Assembly (NCBI GenBank): GCA_963556145.1
Contig: OY744466.1
Location: 1,984,001-2,048,000, forward strand
Source of the DNA: Hygrocybe punicea
Lineage: Eukaryota; Basidiomycota; Agaricomycetes; Agaricales; Hygrophoraceae
Direction of reading: 5' to 3'
DNA: 64,000 bases
The notes under the pieces were generated by a model, which searched no databases, had not been told where the DNA came from, and worked only from the letters and a program-made list of their open reading frames with translations. Below, piece after piece: positions 44,929 to 54,870 of the stretch. The position numbers and the translations under genes were made by a program. The stretch's first letter is position 1. The number at the start of each line of letters is the position of its first letter.

Positions 44929-46710
44929 TAGTGTTGCCAAAGTCCAGTTTGGTCTGGTTTTCAGCCTTTTTGGCTGAACTGAAAACCGAACCCTCAGTTC
45001 AGTTCAGCTCTTCTGCTGAACTGGAACCGGGACTGCATGGGACCGTTCTGTGCAGTTCAGTCTGCAAGTGGACCTGGTTTGGACCATGAACCGTCCTCCT
45101 CCATCCTCAAATTTTTTCACAAGCCGCAGTGCCATGTCAATTGACGTGGGCCTGGGGTTGCAAGGAGTTGGGAGGGGTAGGGAGGAAGGGGTTGACCTGC
45201 ATTCTGCTGTGTCGCTACTGTTGCTGCAGCTGCCATTGGTGCTGCATCGCTGCTGGCGCCATTGTTGCTACTGCTGCCATTGCCACTGTCGTGGCCACTG
45301 CTGCTGTTGCCATTGCTGCTGCCATTGACACTGCTACTGCTGCTGCTGCTGTTGCTGCTGCCATAGTGGCTGCTGCTGCTGCTGCTGCTGTTGCTGCTGC
45401 CGTAGCTGCTGCAGTTGTTGCCGCCACTGTTTGCATTGTAGCCATGGCTGCTGCTGGGGTTGCCATGGGGCTGCTGCCACGTCAACGCTCATGGGCATCA
45501 TGGAGCTGTGGGGGGTAAGTATAGATAAATAAGTAAACAATAATAAATACGACATATCTTAGCAGCGGGGGTGGGCGCACCACTCCCCGCTGTGTCCTGT
45601 TCTCGCTACCATCCCTGGATCCCATTGTGGGTGTGGTGTGGGCATGGGCATGGTGTTGGTGTAGGTGTGGTTTTGGCATGGGCATGGGCAGGCGAGGCCG
45701 AGGGCATAGGCATGGGCATGGGCCATGGGGGGCTTCTTTGTGTAAGAAAATGTCAGTAAAGTATGAAATAAACTAATTACTTACACCACCAAACTTGAAA
45801 ATGTCCCGAGGGTGGATTTTCCACTCTTAAGCTCCAGCTTGAATCAAACGATGCCCATTGCAAAATTGAACAAGACAAGCATGGATTGTAAACAGCCTCG
45901 GTGTGACAAAGTAAACAGCCTCCATATAAATTTGTGTGAACTTGAGGGTGTTATGTGGAGACCGTCAGCACCGACTGGATCTGTGCTCTGGGTGAAGTGA
46001 GTTTGGTCCTGATGGCAAAGCACAGTTGGTCCTGAGGGCAAACTGAAGCCGTGCTAAGCACATATGTGGTATGGTGCCATGCCTGTTGGTCGACCAGAGC
46101 TCCGGCTCCCAGCATGGTCATGCTTGATCTTCCTGCAATCTGAGCTCATTGCATTCACCTCTCATCCCTCCTTGCAGCCATATTATTGCACTGAGCATGT
46201 GTCACATTTGCATTGTGTAGATACCACAACTTATGCAGAAATTGATGACAAAAAGCTTTGAAGTTGCATTGTAATTTGAACCATAGTTTTATTTCCCGCT
46301 TTTAACTCGTGGTGAAATATTTTTCATCCTGCGAGCCATCTCCCTCAGCTTAACCTTGGCACACTGAGGTTAACTCACTGTGTACCAGTGTTGCTGTTAT
46401 TGTTCGTTGCTGTTGTTGTTGAGTTGAATCTGTGTGAATTTGCATGTATGTTTAAGGTCACATGACCCAAGTTCTCGCGAGTTCATACACAAAGATTGAG
46501 ACAAAAATTGAATATTTCAGTATCTATGTACAATGAGTTCACGGTTTGGACCTGGTTCCAAGCCGTTCAGAAATTTCTCAAGGGCCCAGAACCCTGCACC
46601 AGACCCACAGTTCAGTTCAGCCAAAGTGCTGAACTTAGACTGAACTTAGGGTTCGGTTCAGGGTTTGAACCGGGTTTGGATTGGTTCCGAACTGGACTAT
46701 GGCAACACTA
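44929..46710 (+). mobile_element. hAT-type MITE with CTG repeats, in the Plavaka 3' part
   Basis: 1782 bp with ends TAGTGTTGCCAAAGTCCAG and CTGGACTATGGCAACACTA, and perfect 8-bp duplication AGTCGATG (44921-44928, 46711-46718). It carries a CTG/GCC tract (45205-45480), a GTAAGT donor-like site at 45516, the GGTGGGCGCACCAC module near 45571 and a segment (46400-46540) matching the PEX1 upstream region. Confidence 0.85.
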
Positions 46711-47292
46711 AGTCGATGGGCAGTTCATTGACCAACCACTTGAATGAAGCCAGACATGAGCATGGCCAATGCCAAGTCCATCATGGTACCGCATCATCAT
46801 GTCATGGTCTGCAAAACTGAGAGCCCAATGTGTGAGCAGCAAAATCAACAGGACATTTATGGCAAGCTCACTGGGCCACATAATATTGTTGCCAGTCCTT
46901 CACATCTCATGCACAAACTGACAAGCCTTTGCCATCAGCATGCACTTTCCCTTTATTTGAAGGCGGCGATTAGATGACAGCCCCCCAGTACTTGGGAAGG
47001 GTCAATGAAACTGAATGCCTCGTTATCACTGGTTGGTAGGAATTGCATGCAATCCAATCTACAAGCTCGCCAGCCAGATCTGGTTGCCTCTACTTGATGA
47101 TACCATCTGACCCATAAGAATTCCATCCGTCGAGGTTGGTAATCAGTCATTCTGCAGCCCATATACACTGCATTAGCATGATAAATACCCAGCAATCTGG
47201 CATACTTGTAAGGACCAGCTTCCGCATCTTCATTGTTTAGTAACATCACATTACAATGTGACATTGAAGGATTCCCAACATCTTGTGCACGC

Positions 47293-47474
47293 TGTAGAGA
47301 CATATATATCTCTGGGTACGTATTCACTCATTTTACCATATTCCCTATTTGTTCTATCATTTGTATGTAGTGGCTGTTGTAAATAGTCACAAACAAGAGA
47401 GTTTTGGGTTTTTATCCCAATGACAAACAGACTTGCACAATGAATCTGTGCCTACCCAGGCCGCGATCACTACA
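47293..47474 (+). repeat. 5' LTR of the small LTR element
   Basis: 182 bp with TGTAG..CTACA inverted ends; pairs with 49283-49464. Confidence 0.8.
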
Positions 47475-47650
47475 TCTGGAGCCCACTGTGAGGACAGTCA
47501 AGCTCTTCTTCACTTTTCTCTCTTTGACTTTGCCATTTTGGCACCTCTCTATCCTTTTGGCAGCAACAGTGCGCTATATTCAACAACACACCATATCCGC
47601 CAGCATTTTGAGCACCCCTAGTCCTCTGTCAGCTCTTAGTACCATTTCCG

Positions 47651-49148
47651 ATGTTTTCGACGTCTCCATATGGTTATTTTGTACCCATTGCACCTCCTGG
47701 ACCACAGAACTTGGCCTTTTGGCCTTTTTGTCACACTGTCACAGCCATGTCACATGGTGCCCAATATGCCCCCCCTTCGCATTTCCTTTTTATTTCACCA
47801 ATCCCGCCACCTCCACTCATTCCAACACATCCAACGGACTTGGAAGTCGACGCCCCACCAATTCCACTCGAAAAACTGCACCCGGAAAGCCCCAAAATGG
47901 CCACAATGAGCCCGTCCAACAGGGAGCGCCTCATGCATGTCTGACGCATAATGGGCCATTCGTAGATGATGGAGCGCAAGTGCATTGCAATGGCTGTTGC
48001 ATGTATGGTCATAGGTATGCCCCCCATCATTCCTGTGGTTGCCGCGCAGGTAAACGCATCTGCACTTGCAAATCCAATGTGAATATGCATGTTGACGCGT
48101 CCCCACCTGTTTTCACCTCATTTTGGCCCCCGTCTTTGCATACGCCCTCGCAATTGTCCCCAGAGGTGAACCATGACGTGCTCCCACAATCTATGCCAGT
48201 GCCTTCCTGGGAAAAATGCGTCCACGCATGCCAATGCGACGATAATATGCATATCAACGCGTCCACCCCGTTTCGCCCTCATTTCACCTGCCGTCGACGT
48301 CTCTGCCCTCGCAGTCATCCCCAGAGGCCAACCATGACACACCGTCGCCATCTGTGCCCATGCCAGCCCCAGGAAAATGTGTCCAGGCATGTTTTGACGA
48401 CCCCACCTCCATTTCCCCTTCGTTTTGGCCCCCGTCTTCGCGTATGCCCTCGCCATCATCCCCAGCAGTGTTCCAACACACGCCCCCACCGTCTGTCTCC
48501 GCGCTGTCACCAGAGAGCCCCACCTGCACCCAACAGACGCCATTTTCGACGCATATCAACACATCCGCCCCCGTTTCCATCTTGTTTCATCTGCCGTCAC
48601 CATATACGCCCTCGCCATCATCCCCAGACGTGAACTGTGACACGCCCCTGCCGTCTGAGCCCCCGCTGTCCCTGGGAAACTGCGCTAGCACCCTGCAGAT
48701 GCCGTTTTCAACGTCTCCCAGCATTTCCGCCTCCATTTCACCCCCATTTTGCCTGCCGTCTGTGTCCGTGCCCTCTCTGGCATCAGGTATTGACATGCTG
48801 TCACTGTCTGCATCTGCGTCAGCCCCAGAAAAATGCATCCAATCCCCAAATAGGCCTTGTCTGTTGCCTCCCTCACCCTCATCGCCTCCCCATGTGTCCT
48901 CTCCCTTTGAAAATGGCCTCCATGACAGTCCCTATTCACGAGTTCACACTGGCCTATTTGAGGTCATGTCCTCTTCACCATCCAACCTGGAGTCTACTGC
49001 CATTGATGACATACCCGCTTCGACTTTACTTGTGCTTGAGTCAGCATTGTTATCCCTTAAGGCCCTCAATGTTCTGGAGCAAAAGTTGGTAAAGTTGGTG
49101 GATCAGTTGGAGAAGTTGGAAGATTATGGGTTGGAAGATTATTGTTGA
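47651..49148 (+). pseudogene. Pro/Ser-rich tandem-repeat protein of the LTR element
   Basis: First part (47651-47944) is a Pro-rich frame (WPFCHTVTAMSHGAQYAPPS) ending in MSPSNRERLMHV. From about 48080 to 48850 follow five diverged repeats of about 50 residues with the pattern PxSxxxPSPSSPxVNxDxPxPS..C. The last three and the C-terminus are in one frame (48354-49148). The C-terminus is a leucine-rich coiled coil (LLVLESALLSLKALNVLEQK .. LEKLEDYGLEDYC). Frameshifts separate units 1-2 from 3-5. No family is recognised. The repeat recurs in the last 400 bp of the window on the minus strand. Confidence 0.5.
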
Positions 49149-49282
49149 GTTGTTTGGATTTTTTTTTTTCTTTTCAGTGTTGTCCCTTCCCTCCCTCCCC
49201 ATCTTTCATTTTCTTTTCTCTATTTCTTTCTCCCTTGCCTTGTATGAGACTGGGGACAGTCTCTATTTGTGTCCCTACTGGA

Positions 49283-49464
49283 TGTAGAGACATATATATC
49301 TCTGGGTACGTATTCACTCATTTTACCATATTCTCTATTTGTTCTATCATTTGTATGTAGTGGCTGTTGTAAATAGTCACAAATAAGAGAGTTTTGGGTT
49401 TTTATCCCAACGACAAATGGACTTGCACAATGAATCTGCGCCTACCCAGGCCGTGATCACTACA
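49283..49464 (+). repeat. 3' LTR of the small LTR element
   Basis: 182 bp; most of the roughly seven differences from the 5' copy are C/T transitions. Confidence 0.8.
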
Positions 49465-52039
49465 ATGCCAAACATCATATGTAGTAAAATTGATCTGCAT
49501 CATGCTGTGTTGGTAAATCCGATCATGTTTGAAAAGCACCTGGCCATGGCAGGTCTCATTCTCATTTGTGGGATCTTGTTGAAGCATTGGTGTTATGTGG
49601 TCAAGCAGGTGTTGTTTCAGCTTTGGTAGAAAATTCTTCCAAAGAAAAATCAAATATTCATTCACAGTCAGAATATTTGTGTGCTTACCTTGATTGCTGG
49701 GTCACCAAAATGTTCCTGAAGAAAGGTGCCAATATGTATGTAGTCATTCTGGGATTTACCAATATGGTGGTGCTCTTCTGGCATCTGTCCCACCTTTTCT
49801 GCCTGATGTAACCCTAGTTTTCTTCGGATGCTTCGGAGTCGAGCCTCACAATGCTCAATCCAAGCAAATTGCTTGATATAAGCTCTTCGGTCTGTTTGAG
49901 AATACCAGGATTTGGGTGTTCTATGTTCCAACTCCCCCTAAAAAGATATATTCATGGATGCTATGAACATATTCAGAGACGGGTGAAACTCACTGGTTCA
50001 GTTGAATACGAGTCAGTAGTACCAAACTGACTGATTGTCCACACATAATCACCAAGCACATGACATTTGTATGTGTCAAGGTTGAAGGTTTTTGGTTGTG
50101 GGCCATCATCTCTTGAGCATGCTGTAGACTGTGAGGAACTAGCTACATTGACAGTTGTTTCAGGCACTGAATATCTTGATGCTGCCTGTGTTCGCTGATG
50201 ACGCTTTCTTGCAGCTACCTCACAAGCACGTTCACGTGTATTGAATGCCACACATGTCCTGTTTGCGAACTTTCAAAGTTCATCGCCGAGTTCACGAGTT
50301 GTCTGGTCAAGGATGTCAAGAGTGGTTTCAGTATGCATTCTCATCTTTGCCAGGCCGTGCCAATGGGCACAAACAAAAAGCAATGGCAGTATGTTGGTAT
50401 TGTGGGGCTCTGGAAGAAGTCCATCAAAAACTGCGATAGCACACTCGAGATTTCTATCAGCAGGTGAACAACATTGGGAATCCATACTCACCTGCAAGAT
50501 GTCCTCAAAATCCTGTGCTGCCAACAGTTGCAAGTCAGCAATATTGGCGGAGAATCGTCTGATTGTATCTGCACCAAATGTCGGAACAAGCCTGAAGCTT
50601 CAAGCATATGGTACATCAATGACACGTCTATGGCTGACACAAAATACTACTTATTACCGAACGTTCAGTTCGTTGACAAGAGCCTTATCAGTGGCTTCCA
50701 ATATTTGGAGCAGATGGATGAAGAGATCTCTCCAAACACCTATTTCAAACTCATGCAAAAGATCAACAACAAGCATAACAAAGAAATTGAAGCCATGTGA
50801 GGAAAGCTTTCGGGAGAAAGCATTCTACAGCACAGACGACAGATACAACTTTAGACGCAATGATCCTGGCATGGCATATCCACTCACCACTGTTGGAATG
50901 AGAGACTGTTCCTGAAGAAGCGTCTCAACTGCTTCATGATCAACAGCGTAGTTCTTCTTGTAAATAATTTCCCAAGCAGTGCCAACCTTTCATCTCCTGC
51001 TATCGTCATTAATATGAATGTTCATATCACGTTGGTTCATGTCTCTGATTGTCCCCATATTATGTGCCTGAGAGAGTTGTACAAGGCAACAAGAACACGG
51101 GCATCGACCTAGGTCACGGATTGTTGCAAGCACAACCCTGTTTCTTGTCAGAGATACGACTCAGGGTTGGAAGGCAGTACTAACTTTTCCTTATAATCCA
51201 CCGAGTAAGTGAAGACACAAGGGTAGAATCTTCGCGTGATTCCATCGCAGCATTGGACTATGATACCATGCTCATAGGCATCCATGAATTTCTCATTGAG
51301 AGGAATATTCCACTGCAAATGCAACAGCTCACAATGGCAATGTGTCATAAATGCTTGGATGGGTCGTTTGCCTCCAAATTGCTTCATTGCAAAATCCTGG
51401 AATGCATCAGGAAGCTGTGTGCATTTTAGGACAGTAAAGGTCAACACTTGATGTGATTTGATTACGTACAGCCTGAAAGTATGTGACATGGTGGCAGAGC
51501 TTGCAGGAAGGTTTGCATCGTCGATATTTCAATTCATTTCCAAAGAAGAGGTAACAGGGCCATAATTTTGCAGTACCGAAATTCATCAGCCATGTGGTAT
51601 CTGACCAAAACATCATTGCAACTATAACCCTTGGTAGATTGCAGCCTGGTTTGGGAGGTGATTCTTGCAATTTTCAATGCATTTCAAGAAAAGCAGGCAA
51701 GGAGTAAACTTCACCATGGATGCACACTTCGGGACTTTTAGGAGTAGGCTGCCAGAGCAGTTCGAAGGGTTTGTGGTGAAAATGTGGAGCATCCTCGGTA
51801 TTTGAGAGTTTCTCTCGAATTACAGATACTAGAGAATGATGGTGTAAGTCACCAACATGGCATTCTTGTGGGCCTGGATTCAGCGACTTGCTGTGAAAAG
51901 GGACAGACAAATAGATTGGTGTTTTCTTCCACCCAGCATCCTCATCTAACCATTCCTCGTTCTCGTCGCTATTTGAATCTCGTGCCTCATTGAAGTCATT
52001 GATGCCTAACCGCTGGTTAATTCTGATCTCGGATTGTCT

Positions 52040-52140
52040 CTGCTATTCCTAGGGAGTTCTTAGGGAGTCCCTAGGGACACTACACTGCAGGGACTCCCTA
52101 GGGACAGCAGGGAATCCCTAGGGAGTCCCTATGGTAGGGA
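52040..52140. repeat. CCCTAGGGA palindrome cluster
   Basis: At least six copies of CCTAGGGA(G/C)T.. words, partly inverted around CACTACACTGCAG, between the Plavaka N-terminus and the Helitron remnant. Possibly a small foldback element. Confidence 0.5.
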
Positions 52141-53334
52141 CAGCATTTTTAGTCAAAATAGCTGGGATAAAATCCCTAGGGACAAGGTAGGAACACGTGG
52201 TAGAGTGTAAAGAGCTCAGAATTTCATCTATTTCCACGAGCATATCATTATCAACAACATCAGAGAAGTTGTCATCACTGGAATCATTAGTAGGTTCAGT
52301 GAAAGAGTCAGACAAATCATCACAGCCTAGATTGTCAAAAATATGGTTTTGCACTGGTTCTTTTCTGGCCCTTTTGGTTTTTGTTTTGGTGTGTTTTTTA
52401 TTTGGTTCCATAGTGGCAAGACGTATCCAGTCATACAGTGATACATTATTATACAAGGCTGGTCTGAACATATAATTATTTACTTTGAAAAGTCCAATGT
52501 ATGCACCATTATTCCTACCAATAAGAACCTTTTGTGCATTATTTTGGTCTTTACATATATTAGCAATTTCTTCATCAGACCATGCAGTGATAATCTCTTT
52601 AACATAAGATCTCCAAAAGAATGGCACAAATTTATGACTGGTGTAGTGATCAGGATTTCCAAGCACATATAATGAAGCCATTGGAGCACCAATCTCCATT
52701 TTGGAGGTGAGTAAATTGACTATTTGGGTAAACAGTTTTCTGACTTTGTCTTTTCTTTTCAGGTTGCCACCAATTATTTTGGAATTCTTTTCAAAAATAC
52801 CTTTTATCACTTCAAAAATGTTATAGGTCTTCAAGGAGAATTTTGTAATATAATCTGTTATGTATGCAACTATGACCTTTATAGCAGTACCTGATAATAA
52901 GCTGGTCACATCAGAATTGCATCGTAGCATATATGTAACTTCAGGCGTCACTGTGTTTATCCAAGGTTCACCATGCTTGAGGTTGAGAGCACCAGTGTTA
53001 GGTTCTACAAAAGTTTGTTGAAAGATATCACAGGGAAATCGTCATTTACATTCACCTTTCAAATTAAGACAATATGGCTTTTTGTTGCCATCATGTCTGT
53101 TATGTAAATTTATTTGCAATAAAAGATCATCTACAACATCTTGAAATCTTTGCCACCATGTTAATCTTTTGTCATAATATTGACAATTCATGGAACAATT
53201 ATATGATGGTAGATCTGGCAGGACACATATTGGTGGTTGATATTCAGGTTTCGACATTGTCTGTTCCATTTTCTGTGATACCTCATCTTTAGAACCTGTC
53301 ATGAATTGTCCTACACACAAACTTTCCAAGTATT
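52141..53334 (-). pseudogene. Helitron-like helicase/replicase fragment
   Basis: Minus strand from 53334 reads LPSYNCSMNCQYYDKRLTWW, VDDLLLQINLHN, CLNLKGECKARFP and TGALNLKHGEPWIN. Then comes LRCNSDVTSLLSGTAIKVIV AYITDYITK, followed by LTSKMEIGAPMASLYVLGNP DHYTSH and a Ser/Asp-rich stretch. This matches the region after the Rep-like domain in fungal Helitrons. The rolling-circle HUH motif and the helicase Walker motifs are not in the window. It is cut at 53334 by the gypsy B LTR. Confidence 0.65.
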
Positions 53335-53999
53335 TGTTAGAGGTGTGCAACTCTGAATGGAATGGAGTTGTCAGAGGATTGGAGGTGCAAACTCTTGAAG
53401 TAGTTTTGCTACTTCCTTAAGTTGTACTGAGTAAGCACAAGTAGACAGAGCAGAGTTAGTCTGGAGGTTCGGACTAAAGACAGAGACTAATAGTCAGCTT
53501 AAGGCAAAGTCCTAAGTTTGAGGATGAGGGGAACTCAAGTTGATTTTCAGAACAGAGTTACAGGACTTGTAGTTCTAACTTATATACTTGGTAAACTAAT
53601 TGTTAAGTCCTTAGTAACATAAAGATAATAAGAACTCTGGAAGGGGAACCAGAGTTCGGAGGAGGATAAAAGTAACAAAAGGTTGCTACGTATGGTGATA
53701 AGTAAACAAAGGGAAACAACAGATAGGAGTTCGGAGAAACAGAGATGAAGAAGAATAGAGTATAAACAAGGAAAGGAACAATAATGTACACGAGAGGATA
53801 AGATCAGATAAAATGGCAGAAAAGTCCAGAGCAGAGTTTATCAGAATCCTTTGGAGTTGAATGGATATGACAGTATCTCCCCCTTAGCATCAAACTCTTG
53901 AGATGCCTGTGGAACAAAGGGAAAACCACAGCAGAGCTTGAAGCAGAAGTCAGGTGGTATAAAGGCAACTCCTGGACCAGGAGACAACTCCACAAAAAA

Positions 54000-54817
54000 A
54001 TGTCATCCTCCCAGGAAATTGCTGACCGCATTAAAGCCATGGAATGCAAGTTTGCCAAACTGAAGGTGAAGGAAGAGGCAGAGGAACAGAGGAAAGTGGA
54101 GGAAGAGCAGAGAAAGTTGGAGGAGAAGGAGAAGAGAAAGAAGGCAGAAGCGGAAGCAAGGAGAAAATCGGAGGAGAGGAAAAATGCAGAGGAGAAGAAG
54201 AGGAAAAAAGCGGAGGAGGAGCAAAGAAGCAAGGCTGTGGTAGGGGGGTCTGGAGCTGGACCAGGACCCATGAGCACAGAGAAAGAGAAAAGAAAAAGAG
54301 ATGGATAAGCAAATTAGTCGCATCTAAGTGGACCCAGAAGTGACAAAGACACAGGGCTGTCCAGTGCAAAGCATGTGCGGAGTGCCGGGAGAACTGCATG
54401 TGGCCAGAGACTGGCAAGACAAGGAGTTGCATGGCATATCAGAAGAGGAAGGCGCAGTGCAAGGTAGAAGGAAAAGACAGTGTGGTGAGGAAGAAGAAAA
54501 GGAAGGAGGAAAAAGAGGAATCTGGATTGGAATAGCATGGAGTGGAGCTGACAGTGAAGAAAAGCAGCAAGTCCTCGGCACAGGTGGAGGAGTTGCTCCT
54601 GAGGTTGCTCCGGGTGATGAAGGAGAACACAGTGATGCTGGAGTGGGTGGCCATAGCATGCAAGGGGACATAGGACACCATGGAGGACATCCGCAGAGAG
54701 GCTGCTCAAATGGCCAATCACCTGGAGAATGTGGAGTTCTTAAGGGACAACTCCTATGAACTCCGAGGAGGTGGAAATGGAGTGGGAGGAGGGAGAGTAT
54801 TTGGGAGAAGGGGGTAA
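54000..54817 (+). pseudogene. Antisense coiled-coil plus Zn2Cys6 gene of gypsy B, decayed
   Basis: Same position and orientation relative to pol as 14466-15193. Exon 1 (54000 to about 54297) encodes MSSSQEIADRIKAMECKFAK then a Glu/Lys/Arg-rich coiled coil. Exon 2 (54355-54817) encodes the cysteine cluster QCKACAECRENCMWP..RSCMAYQKRKAQC, where the fifth Cys is Tyr. The donor GTAAGC of copy A is GATAAGC here, and two in-frame TAG codons lie in exon 2. The C-terminus is longer than in copy A (MEDIRREAAQMANHLENVEF). Its stop lies 53 bp from the pol stop. Confidence 0.65.
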
Positions 54818-54870
54818 ATAGGCCAAAAGTTTAACTTTGCAGAAAACAAAATGTAAACAGATTATAGAAG

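Larger units (their letters stand above)
47293..49464 (+). mobile_element. Small non-autonomous LTR element
   Basis: Two 182-bp direct repeats (47293-47474, 49283-49464), TGTAGAGAC..GATCACTACA, differing at about seven positions. A 4-bp flank ACGC/ATGC (47289-47292, 49465-49468) fits a decayed target duplication, and removal rejoins the Plavaka frame (TTYDVWH to AQDVGNPS). A TGG-starting primer site candidate (TGGAGCCCACTGTG) lies 2 bp after the 5' repeat. No RT, integrase or Gag motif is present; the inside codes for a repeat protein. Confidence 0.8.
44690..52010 (-). pseudogene. Plavaka-type DNA transposase, split by two insertions
   Basis: Minus-strand order. N-terminus near 52010-51674 (WLDEDAGWKKTPIYL, FELLWQPTPKSPEV). 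Then VIVAMMFWSDTTWLMNFGTA and LWPCYLFFGNELKYRRCKPSC (51650-51500), and YEHGIIVQCCDGITRRFYPC (51280-51200). The hallmark VVDLLHEFEIGVWRDLFIHL lies near 50720-50660, followed by WHGLAKMRMHTETTL and YKCHVLGDYVWTI..FGTTDSYSTEP. Then HDRIYQHSMMQINFTTYDVW (49540-49470), GPYKYARLLGIYHANAVYMG, IDPSQVLGGCHLI, MMMRYHDGLGIGH and an acidic tail ending near 44690. This is the order seen in Plavaka transposases. Frame breaks and stops occur in several places. The small LTR element 47293-49464 and the MITE 44929-46710 interrupt it. Confidence 0.8.

Noticed and set aside
45117..45555. Gln/Ser/Ala-rich open frames
   Set aside because: Same CTG-repeat cause inside the MITE at 44929-46710.
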